Of a DNA stretch of 64,000 bases, positions 46,780 to 56,436 are shown in pieces; position 1 is the first letter of the stretch, and each line of letters starts with the position of its first letter. Below the pieces are notes generated by a model. It ran no database searches and was not told the origin of the DNA. It saw only the letters and a program-made list of their open reading frames with translations. The position numbers and the translations under genes are program-made. The stretch is from Streptomyces sp. SM11 (GTDB lineage: Bacteria > Actinomycetota > Actinomycetes > Streptomycetales > Streptomycetaceae), in NCBI RefSeq assembly GCF_002910905.1, contig NZ_NEUE01000252.1, positions 29,498 to 93,497 of the forward strand. The letters run 5' to 3'.

Positions 46780-47985
46780 CTACACCTCTGCCCGCAGCTC
46801 CGTCAGCCCCCGGATCACATACCCCGGCTGCCACTCCGGCTCAGCGGTCATCCGCAGCGCGGGCGCCTTGCGGAGCAGCTCGCCGAAGGAGGCGGTCAGC
46901 TCCAGCCGCGCCAGCGGGGCGCCCAGGCAGAAGTGGATGCCCGCGCCGAAGGTGATGTGCGGGTTGTCCGCCCGGGACAGGTCCAGCGTGTCCGGGTGCG
47001 CGAACCGCTCCGGGTCCCGGTTGGCCGAGCCGAACAGCAGCGCCACCTCCGCGCCCCGTCCGATCACCTGGCCGTCGATCTCGATGTCGTCCAGCACCCA
47101 GCGCTCGAACATCTGCAACGGGGTGTCGTAGCGCAGGAGTTCCTCGATGGCGGTGGGCAGCAGCGCGGGGTCGGCGCGCAGGGCGGCCAGCTGCTCCGGG
47201 TGGTGGAAGAGCGTGCGCCAGCCGTTGACCGTGGTGTTCACGGTCGCCTCGTGGCCCGCGTTCAACAGGAGCACACAGGTCGAGATCATCTCCTGCTCGG
47301 TCAGCCGCTCACCCTCGTCATGGGCGGCGATGAGCGCCGAGATCAGGTCGTCACCCGGGTGCGCGCGCCGCTCGGCGATGAGCCCGCGCAGATACGCGGA
47401 GAAGTCGACGGAGGCGCGGACGGCGGCCTGGGCCGTCTCCTCCGGGGGGTTCAGCTCGAACATCCCGCAGATCGCCGCCGACCAGGGCCGCAGCAGGGCC
47501 CGGTCCGCCTCCGGGACGCCCAGCATCTCGGCGATCACGGCGACCGGCAACGGCTCCGCGACTTCCGCCAGCAGGTCCCCGCCGCCCTTCGCCACGAAGG
47601 CGTCGACCAGCTCGGCCGCCAGCCGCCGTACGGTCGGGGCCAGGTTCTCGACCGTACGCGGGGTGAACGCCTTGGAGATCAGCCGCCGGATCCGGGGATG
47701 GTCGGGGGCCTCCAGGTCGAGGATGCCCTGCCCGTTGAGCGTGGTGAACGGCTCGTGCGCGGCGGGCGGCGCGGTGCGGCCGAACTCCTCGTGGCTGAAG
47801 CGGTGCAGATACGTCCGGCCGAGCCGCCGGTCGCGCAGCAGGGCCGATACGTCGGAGTGGTGCGGGATCAGCCACTGCCCCGTCGGCTCGAACCAGTGCG
47901 CCCGGCCGGCGGCGCGCAGCGCGGTGTAGGCGGGGTAGGGATCGGCGACGAACGCGGGCGACCAGGGGTCGAAGGAGACGTGCAT
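46780..47985 (-). CDS. Cytochrome P450 (CYP107-like)
   Basis: A 401-residue soluble class I P450. The I-helix oxygen groove is LLLNAGHEATVN, the K-helix ExxR is in AIEELLRYDTP, and the haem loop is FGAGIHFCLGAPLARLE with the Cys ligand. It needs a ferredoxin and reductase, neither of which is adjacent. The position beside purA and a two-component system matches the conserved CYP107P-type gene of Streptomyces, but the subfamily is recalled rather than computed. Substrate unknown. Confidence 0.93.
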   Translation of the reverse strand: MHVSFDPWSPAFVADPYPAYTALRAAGRAHWFEPTGQWLIPHHSDVSALLRDRRLGRTYLHRFSHEEFGRTAPPAAHEPFTTLNGQGILDLEAPDHPRIRRLISKAFTPRTVENLAPTVRRLAAELVDAFVAKGGGDLLAEVAEPLPVAVIAEMLGVPEADRALLRPWSAAICGMFELNPPEETAQAAVRASVDFSAYLRGLIAERRAHPGDDLISALIAAHDEGERLTEQEMISTCVLLLNAGHEATVNTTVNGWRTLFHHPEQLAALRADPALLPTAIEELLRYDTPLQMFERWVLDDIEIDGQVIGRGAEVALLFGSANRDPERFAHPDTLDLSRADNPHITFGAGIHFCLGAPLARLELTASFGELLRKAPALRMTAEPEWQPGYVIRGLTELRAEV

Positions 47986-48046
47986 GACCTGACGCTACCC
48001 GTGCCCGCGCCCGCCGCAAGGGGTCTGCCCCGGGGTGACCGGGGAG

Positions 48047-48715
48047 CTAACCCGGCGTGACCAGCCGTGCCTCGTACGCGAACACCGCCGCCTGGGTCCG
48101 GTCGCGCAGCCCCAGCTTCACCAGGATGCGGCTGACGTGTGTCTTGATCGTGGACTCGGCGACGATCAGGTGGGAGGCGATCTCCGCGTTGGAGAGCCCC
48201 TGCGCGATCAGGACGAGCACCTCCGTCTCGCGCTCGGTGAGATCGCCGATCCGGGCCAGGGCGGGCGGCCGGGGGGGCTCCGCGAGCTTGGAGAACTCGG
48301 TGATCAGCCGCCGGGTCACCGTCGGGGCGAGCAGCGCCTCGCCCGAGGCCACCACCCGGACCCCGTCGGCGAGCTGCCGGGCGGAGGCGTCCTTCAGGAG
48401 GAAGCCCGAGGCCCCGGCCCGCAGTGCCTGGTAGACGTACTCGTCGAGGTCGAAGGTGGTCAGCACCAGGACCTTCGCGTCGGCGTCCCGCGCGACGATC
48501 TCGCGGGTCGCCTCGATGCCGTTCATCTCCGGCATGCGGATGTCCATCAGGACGACGTCCGGGCGCAGGGCGGCGACCTGGGCGAGGGCCTGGTGCCCGT
48601 CCACCGCCTCGCCCACGACGGTGATCCCCGGCATCGCGTTCAGCAGGACCGAGAAACCCTCGCGGACCATCATCTGGTCGTCGACGATCAGGACCCGGAT
48701 GTCGGTGTCGCTCAT
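48047..48715 (-). CDS. NarL/LuxR-type response regulator
   Basis: A 222-residue regulator. The receiver domain has IRVLIVDDQMMVREGFSVLL, the phospho-Asp in DVVLMDIRMPEMNG, LVLTTFDLDEYVYQALRAGA, and Lys in FLLKD. The C-terminal LuxR helix-turn-helix is LTERETEVLVLIAQGLSNAE followed by VAESTIKTHVSRILVKLGLR. ATG overlaps the sensor gene stop by 4 bp, so sensor and regulator are made together. The regulon is unknown. Confidence 0.95.
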   Translation of the reverse strand: MSDTDIRVLIVDDQMMVREGFSVLLNAMPGITVVGEAVDGHQALAQVAALRPDVVLMDIRMPEMNGIEATREIVARDADAKVLVLTTFDLDEYVYQALRAGASGFLLKDASARQLADGVRVVASGEALLAPTVTRRLITEFSKLAEPPRPPALARIGDLTERETEVLVLIAQGLSNAEIASHLIVAESTIKTHVSRILVKLGLRDRTQAAVFAYEARLVTPG

Positions 48716-50094
48716 GCGCGGCCGTCCTGTACGCGTTCGACGACGACCGTTTCGGCGGTGCCGCCGCCCGTCGCGTCCGGGTCCGTGTCCGTGCCGGTGT
48801 CCGTGCCGCTGCCGGTCGCGTCCCGTGCCTCCGGCTCCTGCGACAGCGGTACGGGGAGGAAGACCGCGATCTCGTACCCGCCGTCCGCCGTCGTCCCGGC
48901 CGTCATCTCGCCGTTCAGCATCGCGACCCGCTCCCGCATCCCGGTGATCCCGTGCCCGGCCCCCGGCGAGGGCTTGACCAGGCCGCGCGGGGGTCCGTTG
49001 ACCACGCGCAGCCCGAGCCCGCCGAGGACATAGCCGAGCTCGACCCTGGCGGCGGCGCCCGGCGCGTGCCGCAGGCTGTTGCTCAGGGCCTCCTGGACGA
49101 TCCGGTACGCCGACAGCTCGACGCCCTGCGGCAGCTCGCGGACGGCCCCCGTGATCACCTTCTCGGTCTCCAGGCCCGTCTCGCGGACGTTGTCCAGGAG
49201 CCCGTCGAGCGCGGCGAGGGTGGGCTGCGGGGCGTCCGGGGCCTCGTAGTCCTCCGCCCGTACGACCCCGAGGACGCGGCGCAGCTCGGTGAGGGCGGCG
49301 ACGGCGTTCTCCCGGATGGTGACGAAGGCCTGCTCCAGCTCGGGCGGCGGGTTCTCGACCCGGTAGGGGGCGGCCTCGGCCTGGATCGCGACGACCGACA
49401 TGTGGTGGGCCACCACGTCGTGCAGCTCCCGGGCGATGGTGGTGCGCTCCTCCAGCAGCGTGCGCCGGTCGCGTTCGACGGCGGTGACGGTGCGCTGCAC
49501 GGTGACCTCGCGCTCGGCGTCGCGCCGGATCTGGACCACGGCGACGACGAGCAGCGCGAAGGCGGTGAGGGTGGTCAGGGGTGCGGTGATGGACGGGTCG
49601 CCGCCCTCCGCCAGCATCCCGAACAGCAGGGTCAGCAGCCACATCCAGGCGGCGGTGCGGGGCCGGGTCCGGGCGGCCACGACGACCATGACCACCATCT
49701 GCGCCCCGATGGTGCCCGCCCCCCACAGCTCACCCGTCAGGATCCCGCAGAAGACGGTCGCCAGCATCGAGCCCCAGAACGCGGCGACCGGCCTGATGAG
49801 GGTCATCACCACCGGAACCGCGGGCACCAGGCCCATCAGGAGGCGGAACTCCCACTCGGCGAAGCCGGCCATCATCACCAGGAAGGCGGCGAACAGCACC
49901 AGGGCGTGCGGGGTCCAGACGACGCCCTTGCGCAGCCCCTCGGGCAGCCGCCGTATCAGCCGTCCGTCGGGGTTCAGCGGCGGCAGGGGGCGGTAGGCGA
50001 GTGCCTGGCGGAAGAGGTCCTCCCGCAGGCCGTCCATCGCCCCTTCGGCTGCCCGGAACTCCGGGCCACGGTTCTTCGTCTGGGTCTCGGTCAC
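48712..50094 (-). CDS. HisKA_3-type sensor histidine kinase
   Basis: A 460-residue sensor with four or so membrane helices at about 60-190 (ALVLFAAFLVMMAGF, LTLLFGMLAEGG, TTLTAFALLVVAVVQI), the phospho-acceptor box RTTIARELHDVVAHHMSVVA, and a HATPase domain ending GAGHGITGMRERVAMLNGEM. A 35-residue Thr/Asp/Gly tail (GTDTGTDTDPD) is low-complexity. It overlaps its response regulator. The GTG start at 50094 is weakly supported; an ATG at codon 20 has GAAGGGG just upstream. The signal is not known. Confidence 0.92.
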   Translation of the reverse strand: MTETQTKNRGPEFRAAEGAMDGLREDLFRQALAYRPLPPLNPDGRLIRRLPEGLRKGVVWTPHALVLFAAFLVMMAGFAEWEFRLLMGLVPAVPVVMTLIRPVAAFWGSMLATVFCGILTGELWGAGTIGAQMVVMVVVAARTRPRTAAWMWLLTLLFGMLAEGGDPSITAPLTTLTAFALLVVAVVQIRRDAEREVTVQRTVTAVERDRRTLLEERTTIARELHDVVAHHMSVVAIQAEAAPYRVENPPPELEQAFVTIRENAVAALTELRRVLGVVRAEDYEAPDAPQPTLAALDGLLDNVRETGLETEKVITGAVRELPQGVELSAYRIVQEALSNSLRHAPGAAARVELGYVLGGLGLRVVNGPPRGLVKPSPGAGHGITGMRERVAMLNGEMTAGTTADGGYEIAVFLPVPLSQEPEARDATGSGTDTGTDTDPDATGGGTAETVVVERVQDGRA

Positions 50095-50223
50095 GCTTCC
50101 ACGGTAGGCGGCGGCGGAGGGCGGGTCGTCAGCATCGCTACGGATTCCGGGGCGTCCCCCTCAAGGACTACCCGCCTCCGCCGCACCGCACCGGGGACCG
50201 GAGATCCCCTGGTCAGGTGCCGA

Positions 50224-51051
50224 TCAGGCGCCCGCGCGGAAGTGGTCCGCGTGCTCCTCGGCCCACTGCGCGAAGGTCCGCGCCGGCCGCCCGGTGACCT
50301 TCTCCACCGTGTCGAGCACGGTCCGGCCCTCCGGCGGGGTGTCCCGGTAGACGTCGATCAGGAACGCGATCACGTCCTCCGGCATGCCCTGGCCCCGCCA
50401 GGTCTCCAGCGCCTGTTCCTCGGTGAGCTCGACCAGCTCGACGTCCGCGCCGCGCGCCGCTGCGACGGCCGCCGTCTTGTCGCGGACGGTCAGCACCTGC
50501 GGGCCGGTGACCAGGTACTCCTGGCCGCCGTGGCCGTCCTCGGTGAGTGCGGCGGCCGCCACCGCGCCGATGTCCGCCTCGTGGACCATCGCGCTCAGCC
50601 GGCCGACGAAGGGCTCGCGCACCACGCCGTCGGCCGTGATGCCGGGCGCCCACTCCAGGGCGTTCGCCATGAACTCCACCGGCATCACGACGGCCCAGTC
50701 GAACCCGCTCGCGCGCACCGCCGTCTCCATCGGGGTGGCCCCGCCGCCGTGGAGCACGGTCACCCGGCGCACGCCCGCCTTCCCGGCCAGGCCGAGGATC
50801 TCCTCACCGGTCTCCAGCGGGGCGAAGAGCTCTCCGCCGAAGGTGATGAGGTGCAGCCCGGTCACCCCGTCCAGCGCGGGGACCAGCGACGCCGGGTCCG
50901 TGAGGTCGCCGCGGACGACGTCGACACCGGCCGGGAACTCCGCCCTCGCCGGGTCGCGGGTCAGGGCCCGGACGTGCTCGCCGCGCTCCAGCAGCTGCTC
51001 GACCACACGGCGGCCGACCGTTCCCGTGGCTCCGGTCACCAGGATCGTCAT
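50224..51051 (-). CDS. NmrA/NAD(P)H-binding atypical SDR protein
   Basis: A 275-residue Rossmann protein: MTILVTGATGTVGRRVVEQL holds the GxxGxxG nucleotide loop, and the NmrA-like blocks VRALTRDPARAEFP, VRGDLTDPASL and FDWAVVMPVEFMANALEWAP are clear. These atypical short-chain dehydrogenases bind NADP and act as isoflavone-reductase-like enzymes or redox sensors. ATG 51051 is preceded by AAGGAG. It lies between the two-component genes and the kynurenine genes with no evident link to either. Confidence 0.9.
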   Translation of the reverse strand: MTILVTGATGTVGRRVVEQLLERGEHVRALTRDPARAEFPAGVDVVRGDLTDPASLVPALDGVTGLHLITFGGELFAPLETGEEILGLAGKAGVRRVTVLHGGGATPMETAVRASGFDWAVVMPVEFMANALEWAPGITADGVVREPFVGRLSAMVHEADIGAVAAAALTEDGHGGQEYLVTGPQVLTVRDKTAAVAAARGADVELVELTEEQALETWRGQGMPEDVIAFLIDVYRDTPPEGRTVLDTVEKVTGRPARTFAQWAEEHADHFRAGA

Positions 51052-51154
51052 GAGGTTCTCCTTCGTCGGTTCCGACTCCGTCCGAGCCGCAACAGGACCA
51101 ACGTAGAGACCCTTGCGGACACTTTCGGTCCGCAATCGGGCGGGCCGAAGGAAC

Positions 51155-52060
51155 TCACCAGGCGAGCTGGGTGATCTCCTCGGCCACGACGGCGCAGGCG
51201 TCGGCGGCCGGATCGATCAGCGGGAAGTGCCCGACGCCGCCGAGCAGCGTCAGCCCGACCGTCTCGCCGGACCTGGCCGCCGCGTCGACGTACGCCTCGG
51301 ACACGGCCTGCGGGACGACGATGTCGTCGACGCCCTGCACGATCGCGGTGGCGATCCCCGTCGGCAGCAGCACCCCGGGGTCGGCGTGCGCCGCCCGCTC
51401 CTCGAAGCCGGCTCCGCCGCCCAGGAGTTGAGTGACCGCGCCGCCGCACACCCCCAGCTCGACCGCCGTCGCGAAGTCCGCGATCGGGGCCAGGGCTACG
51501 ACCCCGCGCAGCGGCGGCGGGGCGGGCAGCCGCCACGGCGACCCCTCGGGCAGGACGTGCCGCGCCGCCGCCCACAGCGCGAGGTGCCCGCCCGCCGAGT
51601 GCCCCGTGACCACGATCCGCCGCACATCGGCGCCCGGCAGCTCGCGGGCGGCCAGCACGGGCATCGCGTCCAGGGCCGCGGCCACGTCGTCGAAGGTCTC
51701 CGGCCAGCGCCCCGCGACGGGATCGGCACCGCTCGGCCGGGTGTTCTCCCCACCGCCGCGCTGCTGCGGGATGTCGTCGCCGCCGCGCCGGTACTCCACG
51801 CTCGCCACGGCGAAGCCCCGGCGGGCCAGGAAGTCCGCGAGCGGGGAGGCATGCGCCCGGTCGTACGGGGCCCGCCAGGCGCCACCGTGGAGGAGGACGA
51901 CGAGCGGGGCGCCGGTGCGGCCGTCGCGCGGGGCGTAGAAGTCGACGACCTGGTCGGGGTGGTCACCGTAGGCGGCGGACCGGTCGGGGGTGACCTCCGG
52001 ATGTGCGAACGCCGACTCCATCTCGGCGACGTCCCGATCACGCGCGGCAGAATCCGACAT
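51155..52060 (-). CDS. kynB: Alpha/beta-hydrolase, probable kynurenine formamidase
   Basis: A 301-residue esterase-fold protein: VVLLHGGAWRAPY gives the HGGxW oxyanion motif, VTGHSAGGHLALWAA the nucleophile Ser, and GGVGHFPLIDP the catalytic His. It hydrolyses N-formylkynurenine to kynurenine in the tryptophan pathway; the assignment rests on its place beside kynU and kynA, since the fold alone is general. A hairpin at 52116-52151 separates it from kynU, so it may be transcribed partly independently. The ATG has only a weak ribosome site. Confidence 0.8.
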   Translation of the reverse strand: MSDSAARDRDVAEMESAFAHPEVTPDRSAAYGDHPDQVVDFYAPRDGRTGAPLVVLLHGGAWRAPYDRAHASPLADFLARRGFAVASVEYRRGGDDIPQQRGGGENTRPSGADPVAGRWPETFDDVAAALDAMPVLAARELPGADVRRIVVTGHSAGGHLALWAAARHVLPEGSPWRLPAPPPLRGVVALAPIADFATAVELGVCGGAVTQLLGGGAGFEERAAHADPGVLLPTGIATAIVQGVDDIVVPQAVSEAYVDAAARSGETVGLTLLGGVGHFPLIDPAADACAVVAEEITQLAW

Positions 52061-52115
52061 GCTGCTCAACCGTCCTATGGCTATGCCTGTGTCCGGTGCC
52101 CAACTGGGCTGACCT

Positions 52116-52151
52116 GCGGGGACGGTACCAGGCACGCGGCACCGTCCCCGC
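52116..52151 (-). terminator. Hairpin between kynU and kynB
   Basis: A perfect 11-bp stem GCGGGGACGGT / ACCGTCCCCGC with a 14-base loop, 27 bp after the kynU stop. It may end or attenuate the kynA-kynU transcript. Confidence 0.7.
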
Positions 52152-52177
52152 CCGGCCGAACAGGCTGTGACGAGCCG

Positions 52178-53404
52178 TCAGCCGACGGTGTCGCCGGCGG
52201 GCAGCTCGGCCAGCACCTCGGCGAGAATCCGCGCCGCCCGTTCCGCGTCGGCGAATCCGACGTACAGCGGGGTGAAGCCGAACCGCAGCACGTCCGGCCG
52301 CCGCAGATCGCCGACGACGCCCCGCTCGATCAGCCGGCGCATCACGGGCTCCGCCCCGTCGCAGCGCAGGGCGACCTGGCTGCCGCGTTCGGCGTGCGCG
52401 GCCGGGGTGACGGAGGTGACCCGGCCCGCCGGCGCGTACGCCTCGACGCACTCCAGGAAGAAGTCCGTCAACGCCAGCGACTTGGCCCGCACGGCGTCCA
52501 CACCGGCCCCGTCCCACACGTCCAGCGCCGCTTCCAGCGTCAGCATGGAGACGATGTCGGGCGTACCGACCCGGCCCCGTACGGAACCGTCCGCCGGGGC
52601 GTAGTCGGGGGTCATGCCGAACGGGTCGGCGTGCGAGTTCCAGCCCGGCAGCGGCGAGTCGAAGGCGGCCTGGTGGCGCTCGGCGACGTACAGGTACGCG
52701 GGCGAACCGGGGCCGCCGTTCAGGTACTTGTAGGTGCAGCCGACGGCCAGGTCCACCCCGTGCTCGTCGAGCCCGACGGGCAGCGCGCCCGCACTGTGGC
52801 AGAGGTCCCACACCGCGATCGCCCCCGCCGCGTGGACGGCCGCGGTCAGCCCGGGCAGATCGTGCAGCCGGCCGGAGCGGTAGTCGACGTGGTTGAGCAG
52901 CACGGCGGCGGTACGCGGACCGAGCGCGTCCGGTACGCCGTCGGGCGCGACGGGCACGATCCGGTGACCGGTGAGCCGGGCGGCGGCGGACGCGATGTAC
53001 CCGTCCGTGGGAAAGGTCGTCGCGTCAACCAGGATCTCGTCGCGTCCCCCGCCCGCGAGCCGGGCGGCCGCGACGACCGCCTTGAAGACGTTCACACTGG
53101 TCGAGTCGGAGACGACGACCTGTCCTGCGGCGGCCCCGACGAGCGGGGCGATCCGGTCGCCGATCCGCTCGGGCGCGGTCCACCAGCCGCTCTCGTCCCA
53201 GGACCGGATGCGCAGCTCGCCCCACTGACGGGTGAGGACGTCCTGCACCCGGGCGGGGACGTGGACGGGGAGCGCCCCGAGGGAGTTGCCGTCGAGGTAG
53301 ACGCCGTCGTCGAGCGCGAAGAGCGCGCGGCGGTCGGCCAGCGGGTCGGCGGCGTCGAGCTTCAGCGCCCGTTCACGGAGCAGGTCACGGGAGGTCTCAG
53401 ACAT
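52178..53404 (-). CDS. kynU: Kynureninase
   Basis: A 408-residue PLP enzyme cleaving L-kynurenine to anthranilate and alanine. GNSLGALPVHVPARVQDVL, VVSDSTSVNVFKAVVAAARL, VWDLCHSAGALPVGLDEHGV and the PLP-Lys block VGCTYKYLNGGPGSPAYLYV are intact, as is the C-terminal LRFGFTPLYVGFADAERAA. It overlaps kynA by 8 bp. In actinomycetes the anthranilate made here can supply precursor for antibiotics such as daptomycin or actinomycin-type compounds; no such cluster is in this window. Confidence 0.95.
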   Translation of the reverse strand: MSETSRDLLRERALKLDAADPLADRRALFALDDGVYLDGNSLGALPVHVPARVQDVLTRQWGELRIRSWDESGWWTAPERIGDRIAPLVGAAAGQVVVSDSTSVNVFKAVVAAARLAGGGRDEILVDATTFPTDGYIASAAARLTGHRIVPVAPDGVPDALGPRTAAVLLNHVDYRSGRLHDLPGLTAAVHAAGAIAVWDLCHSAGALPVGLDEHGVDLAVGCTYKYLNGGPGSPAYLYVAERHQAAFDSPLPGWNSHADPFGMTPDYAPADGSVRGRVGTPDIVSMLTLEAALDVWDGAGVDAVRAKSLALTDFFLECVEAYAPAGRVTSVTPAAHAERGSQVALRCDGAEPVMRRLIERGVVGDLRRPDVLRFGFTPLYVGFADAERAARILAEVLAELPAGDTVG

Positions 53405-54245
53405 GGCTGCGCGCCGTCCACAGCTCGGGGAACACGTTCTTCGTGGCGCGCTTCTCCAGCCAGGCCACCCCGGCGGAACCGCCGGTGCCGGTCTTGGAGC
53501 CCATCGCGCGCCGGGTGGCGACGAGGTGGTCGTTGCGCCATCGCCAGACGAGCTCGCCGACGTCGGTGAGCAGCTCGCCGAGGCGCACCAGCTCGTCGTT
53601 CTGGTCGTCGGAGGCGTAGATCTCCGCCCACACGGCCTCGACCTCGGGCGACGGCTCGTACCGCTTGGTCAGGTCCCGGCCGGTGACCGTCCCGGGAACG
53701 GCATACCCGCGCCGGGCCAGCAGGGCGAGGGTCTCGTCGTACAGGCTGGGCTCCCCGAGCGCCTTCTCCAGCTCGGCGTACACCCGGGGAGCGCCCCGGT
53801 GCGGCACCAGCATCGAGGAGGACTTGTCGCCGAGCAGGAACTCCATCCGCCGGTACATCGCGGACTGGAACCCGGATCCCTCGCCGAGGGATCCCCGGTA
53901 GGAGTTGAACTGGGCGGGGGTGAGTCCGGCCAGCGGCCGCCAGGACTCGTTGAGCGCCTCCAGCTCGCGCAGCGAACGCTTCAGGGCGTCGCGCGCGACG
54001 GGTATGCGGTCCTCGCGCAGGGCGCGGGTCGCGGTCTCCCACTCGTGGACGATGACCGTGAACCACAGCTCCATGACCTGGGTGGTGACCAGGAAGACCA
54101 TCTCGCCGGGATCGTCCGAGCGCAGGTGCTGGAGGTGGGTCAGGACATCCGCCTGGACATAGTCCTCGTACGGAGTCGTTCCCGCGAAGTCCAGGTGCGG
54201 GGTGTCCGCACCGGTGGCTTCGGGGTCGGGGTGATTCGTCGACAT
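53397..54245 (-). CDS. kynA: Tryptophan 2,3-dioxygenase
   Basis: A 282-residue haem dioxygenase that opens the indole ring of L-tryptophan to N-formylkynurenine. LDFAGTTPYEDYVQADVLTH, MVFLVTTQVMELWFTVIVHE, GFQSAMYRRMEFLLGDKSSS and the haem His in VWRWRNDHLVATRRAMGSKT are conserved. It is the first gene of the kyn operon, 8 bp overlapped with kynU. The upstream gene on the same strand (the MFS and DUF3151 side) ends at a strong terminator. Confidence 0.96.
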   Translation of the reverse strand: MSTNHPDPEATGADTPHLDFAGTTPYEDYVQADVLTHLQHLRSDDPGEMVFLVTTQVMELWFTVIVHEWETATRALREDRIPVARDALKRSLRELEALNESWRPLAGLTPAQFNSYRGSLGEGSGFQSAMYRRMEFLLGDKSSSMLVPHRGAPRVYAELEKALGEPSLYDETLALLARRGYAVPGTVTGRDLTKRYEPSPEVEAVWAEIYASDDQNDELVRLGELLTDVGELVWRWRNDHLVATRRAMGSKTGTGGSAGVAWLEKRATKNVFPELWTARSHV

Positions 54246-54332
54246 TTCTGTCTCCTCGACACGAGCTTCCGGGTAGCGGTCCGCCCCTTCCGTGAGGTGA
54301 TGGAGCTCCGGTCCCCTGCTCGCATCCTAAGC

Positions 54333-54365
54333 CGCTCCCCGCCCGCTTCGCGTGGGCGGGGAGCG
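54333..54365 (-). terminator. Terminator after the DUF3151 gene
   Basis: A perfect 12-bp stem CGCTCCCCGCCC / GGGCGGGGAGCG with a 9-base loop, 15 bp after the stop and upstream of kynA. Confidence 0.8.
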
Positions 54366-54379
54366 CGGAGGAGAGCTGC

Positions 54380-54793
54380 TCAGCTCAGGATGTCGGCGGC
54401 GGTCGGCGAGGAGTCCCGCAGGAACGTCGAGCAGCGCTCGTGCTCCTCGGTCTCCCCGATCGACCCGGCGGCCCGCGCCAGGGCGTGCAGGGCGCGCAGG
54501 AAGCCGCGGTTCGGCTCGTGCTCGAACGGGACGGGGCCGTGGCCCTTCCAGCCGGCCCGGCGCAGGGAGTCGAGGCCGCGGTGGTAGCCGGTACGGGCGT
54601 AGGCGTACGACTCGACGACCCGGCCGCCCTCGTACGCCTCGTCGGCGAGCTGCGCCCAGGCGAGCGAGGAGGTGGGGTACTTCGCGGCGACGTCGGCGGG
54701 CGGGGTGCCGGCGGCGAGCAGCTCGCGCGGTTCGGGGTCGTCGGGGAGATGGGTCGGGGCGGGGCCGCCGAGCAGGTTCTCGTGGATGGACAT
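54380..54793 (-). CDS. DUF3151 protein
   Basis: A 137-residue protein of the actinobacterial DUF3151 family: NLLGGPAPTHLPDDPEPREL at the N-terminus, YPTSSLAWAQLADEAY, VESYAYARTGYHRGLDSLRR and WKGHGPVPFEHEPNRGFLRA. The helical repeats resemble TPR-like packing. Function is unknown. It lies between kynA and an MFS exporter on the same strand and has its own terminator. Confidence 0.92.
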   Translation of the reverse strand: MSIHENLLGGPAPTHLPDDPEPRELLAAGTPPADVAAKYPTSSLAWAQLADEAYEGGRVVESYAYARTGYHRGLDSLRRAGWKGHGPVPFEHEPNRGFLRALHALARAAGSIGETEEHERCSTFLRDSSPTAADILS

Positions 54794-54857
54794 GGCTCAA
54801 GTGTGCCTGCCGCGACGGCCCGGCGGCACCGCGCCCCGGCTCCGTGGCACAGCGCGT

Positions 54858-56384
54858 TCACGAAGGCCCCGGGGGCTCGCCCTCCCGTTGGTGTTCCGGC
54901 TCCAGCGGTGGGGCGGCGACCCCGCAGTGCACCACGCACTCGGGCCGCTCGCCGCGGACGTCGGCAGCGGCGGCCGGCGTACGCACCGTCCACCAGGCGA
55001 TGACCGCGCCCGCCACCAGCAGCCCGGCGCACATCGGCATCGCCCGCCGGAAGGTCGCGGCGAACTCGCCCGCGTCCCGGTACGCCTCCGGCCCCATCCC
55101 GGCGAGCAGCGGCAGGGCGGCCACCGCGATGAGCCCGGCGGCCCGCGCGGCGGCGTTGTTGATCCCGCTGGCCAGCCCGGCCCGCCCGGCGTCCACGGCG
55201 GCCAGGACGGTCGCGGTGAGCGGCGCGACGACCACGACGAGCCCGGCGCCGAGCACCAGGACGGCGGGCAGCACCTCACTGACGTACGAACCGGCGGAGC
55301 GGGCGCCGGACCCCACCCGCAGCATCAGGAGCATCCCGGCGGCGGCGAGCAGCGGCCCCACCGTGAGGGGGATGCGGGGCCCGATGCGCCGCCCCAGCTC
55401 CCCGGCCGAGGCGGAGAAGAGCAGCATGAGCACGGTGGTGGGCAGCAGCGCGGTACCGGCCCCCAGCGCCGAGTACCCGGCGACGACCTGGAGCTGGATC
55501 GCGGAGAGGAAGAAGAAGCCGCCGAGGGCCGCGTAGACACAGAAGGTCACCAGGTTGACCGAGGTGAACAGACGGGAGCGGAAGATCGACGGCGGCAGCA
55601 CCGGATCCGCCCGCCGCCGCTCGACCGCCACGAACGCGGCCCCCAGCAGCACCCCGCCGATGGCCGACCCGATCACCACGGGCGACGCACCCCGCCCCGG
55701 GGCCTCGATCAGGGCGTACGTCACCCCGGCGAGCGCCAGGGCCCCGAGCACGGCCCCCAGCACGTCGAACCGGCCATGCGCCGCCGGGTCCCGCGACTCC
55801 GGTACGTGGCGGAGTGCGACGGGTACGCAGAGGGCGGCGAGCGGCAGGTTGAGCAGGAACACCCACCGCCACCCGGGCCCGTCGACGAGCCAGCCGCCCA
55901 CGAAGGGCCCCACGGCCGCCCCGACCCCGCCGAACCCGGACCAGAGCCCCACGGCCCGCGCCCGGTCGTCCGGATGAAAACTGGCCTGGACGATCGCGAG
56001 AGAACCCGGCGTGAGCAGCGCGCCACCGACCCCTTGGAGGGCCCGTGCGGCGATGAGGACCCCCGCGTCCGGCGCGATCCCGCAGAGCAACGAGGCCACC
56101 GCGAACCACACCACCCCCACCACGAACACCCGCCGCCGCCCGTACCGGTCCCCGAGCGCCCCGCCGAGGAGGATCAGCCCGGCGAGCGTGAGCATGTACG
56201 CGTTGACGGTCCACTGGAGCGCGGCCATGTCGGTGCCGAGGTCCGCACCGATGCGGGGCAGGGCCACGTTGATGACCGTGGAGTCCAGCAGCGCCATGCT
56301 GGAGCCGAGCACGGTGGTCAGGACGACCCAACGCCCGACGGACGAGGCAACCCGGATCTCACCGGGCGCGGGGGCAGCAGCCAT
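54858..56384 (-). CDS. DHA2 (EmrB/QacA-type) 14-helix MFS exporter
   Basis: A 508-residue drug:H+ antiporter-like protein with about 14 helices. MALLDSTVINVALPRIGADL is the helix-1 D1 motif, GDRYGRRRVFVVGV motif A, LIAARALQGVGGALLTPGSL motif B, and VGPFVGGWLVDGPGWRWVFL motif C, all typical of DHA2 exporters. The C-terminal tail after helix 14 is hydrophilic with an unusual Cys pair (ECVVHCGVAA). The substrate is unknown. No local TetR regulator was found. Confidence 0.93.
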   Translation of the reverse strand: MAAAPAPGEIRVASSVGRWVVLTTVLGSSMALLDSTVINVALPRIGADLGTDMAALQWTVNAYMLTLAGLILLGGALGDRYGRRRVFVVGVVWFAVASLLCGIAPDAGVLIAARALQGVGGALLTPGSLAIVQASFHPDDRARAVGLWSGFGGVGAAVGPFVGGWLVDGPGWRWVFLLNLPLAALCVPVALRHVPESRDPAAHGRFDVLGAVLGALALAGVTYALIEAPGRGASPVVIGSAIGGVLLGAAFVAVERRRADPVLPPSIFRSRLFTSVNLVTFCVYAALGGFFFLSAIQLQVVAGYSALGAGTALLPTTVLMLLFSASAGELGRRIGPRIPLTVGPLLAAAGMLLMLRVGSGARSAGSYVSEVLPAVLVLGAGLVVVVAPLTATVLAAVDAGRAGLASGINNAAARAAGLIAVAALPLLAGMGPEAYRDAGEFAATFRRAMPMCAGLLVAGAVIAWWTVRTPAAAADVRGERPECVVHCGVAAPPLEPEHQREGEPPGPS

Positions 56385-56436
56385 AGGAGCAGCTTGCCCC
56401 GGCTCGCCTCTCCCCGCACTCGACGGACCGGGGGGC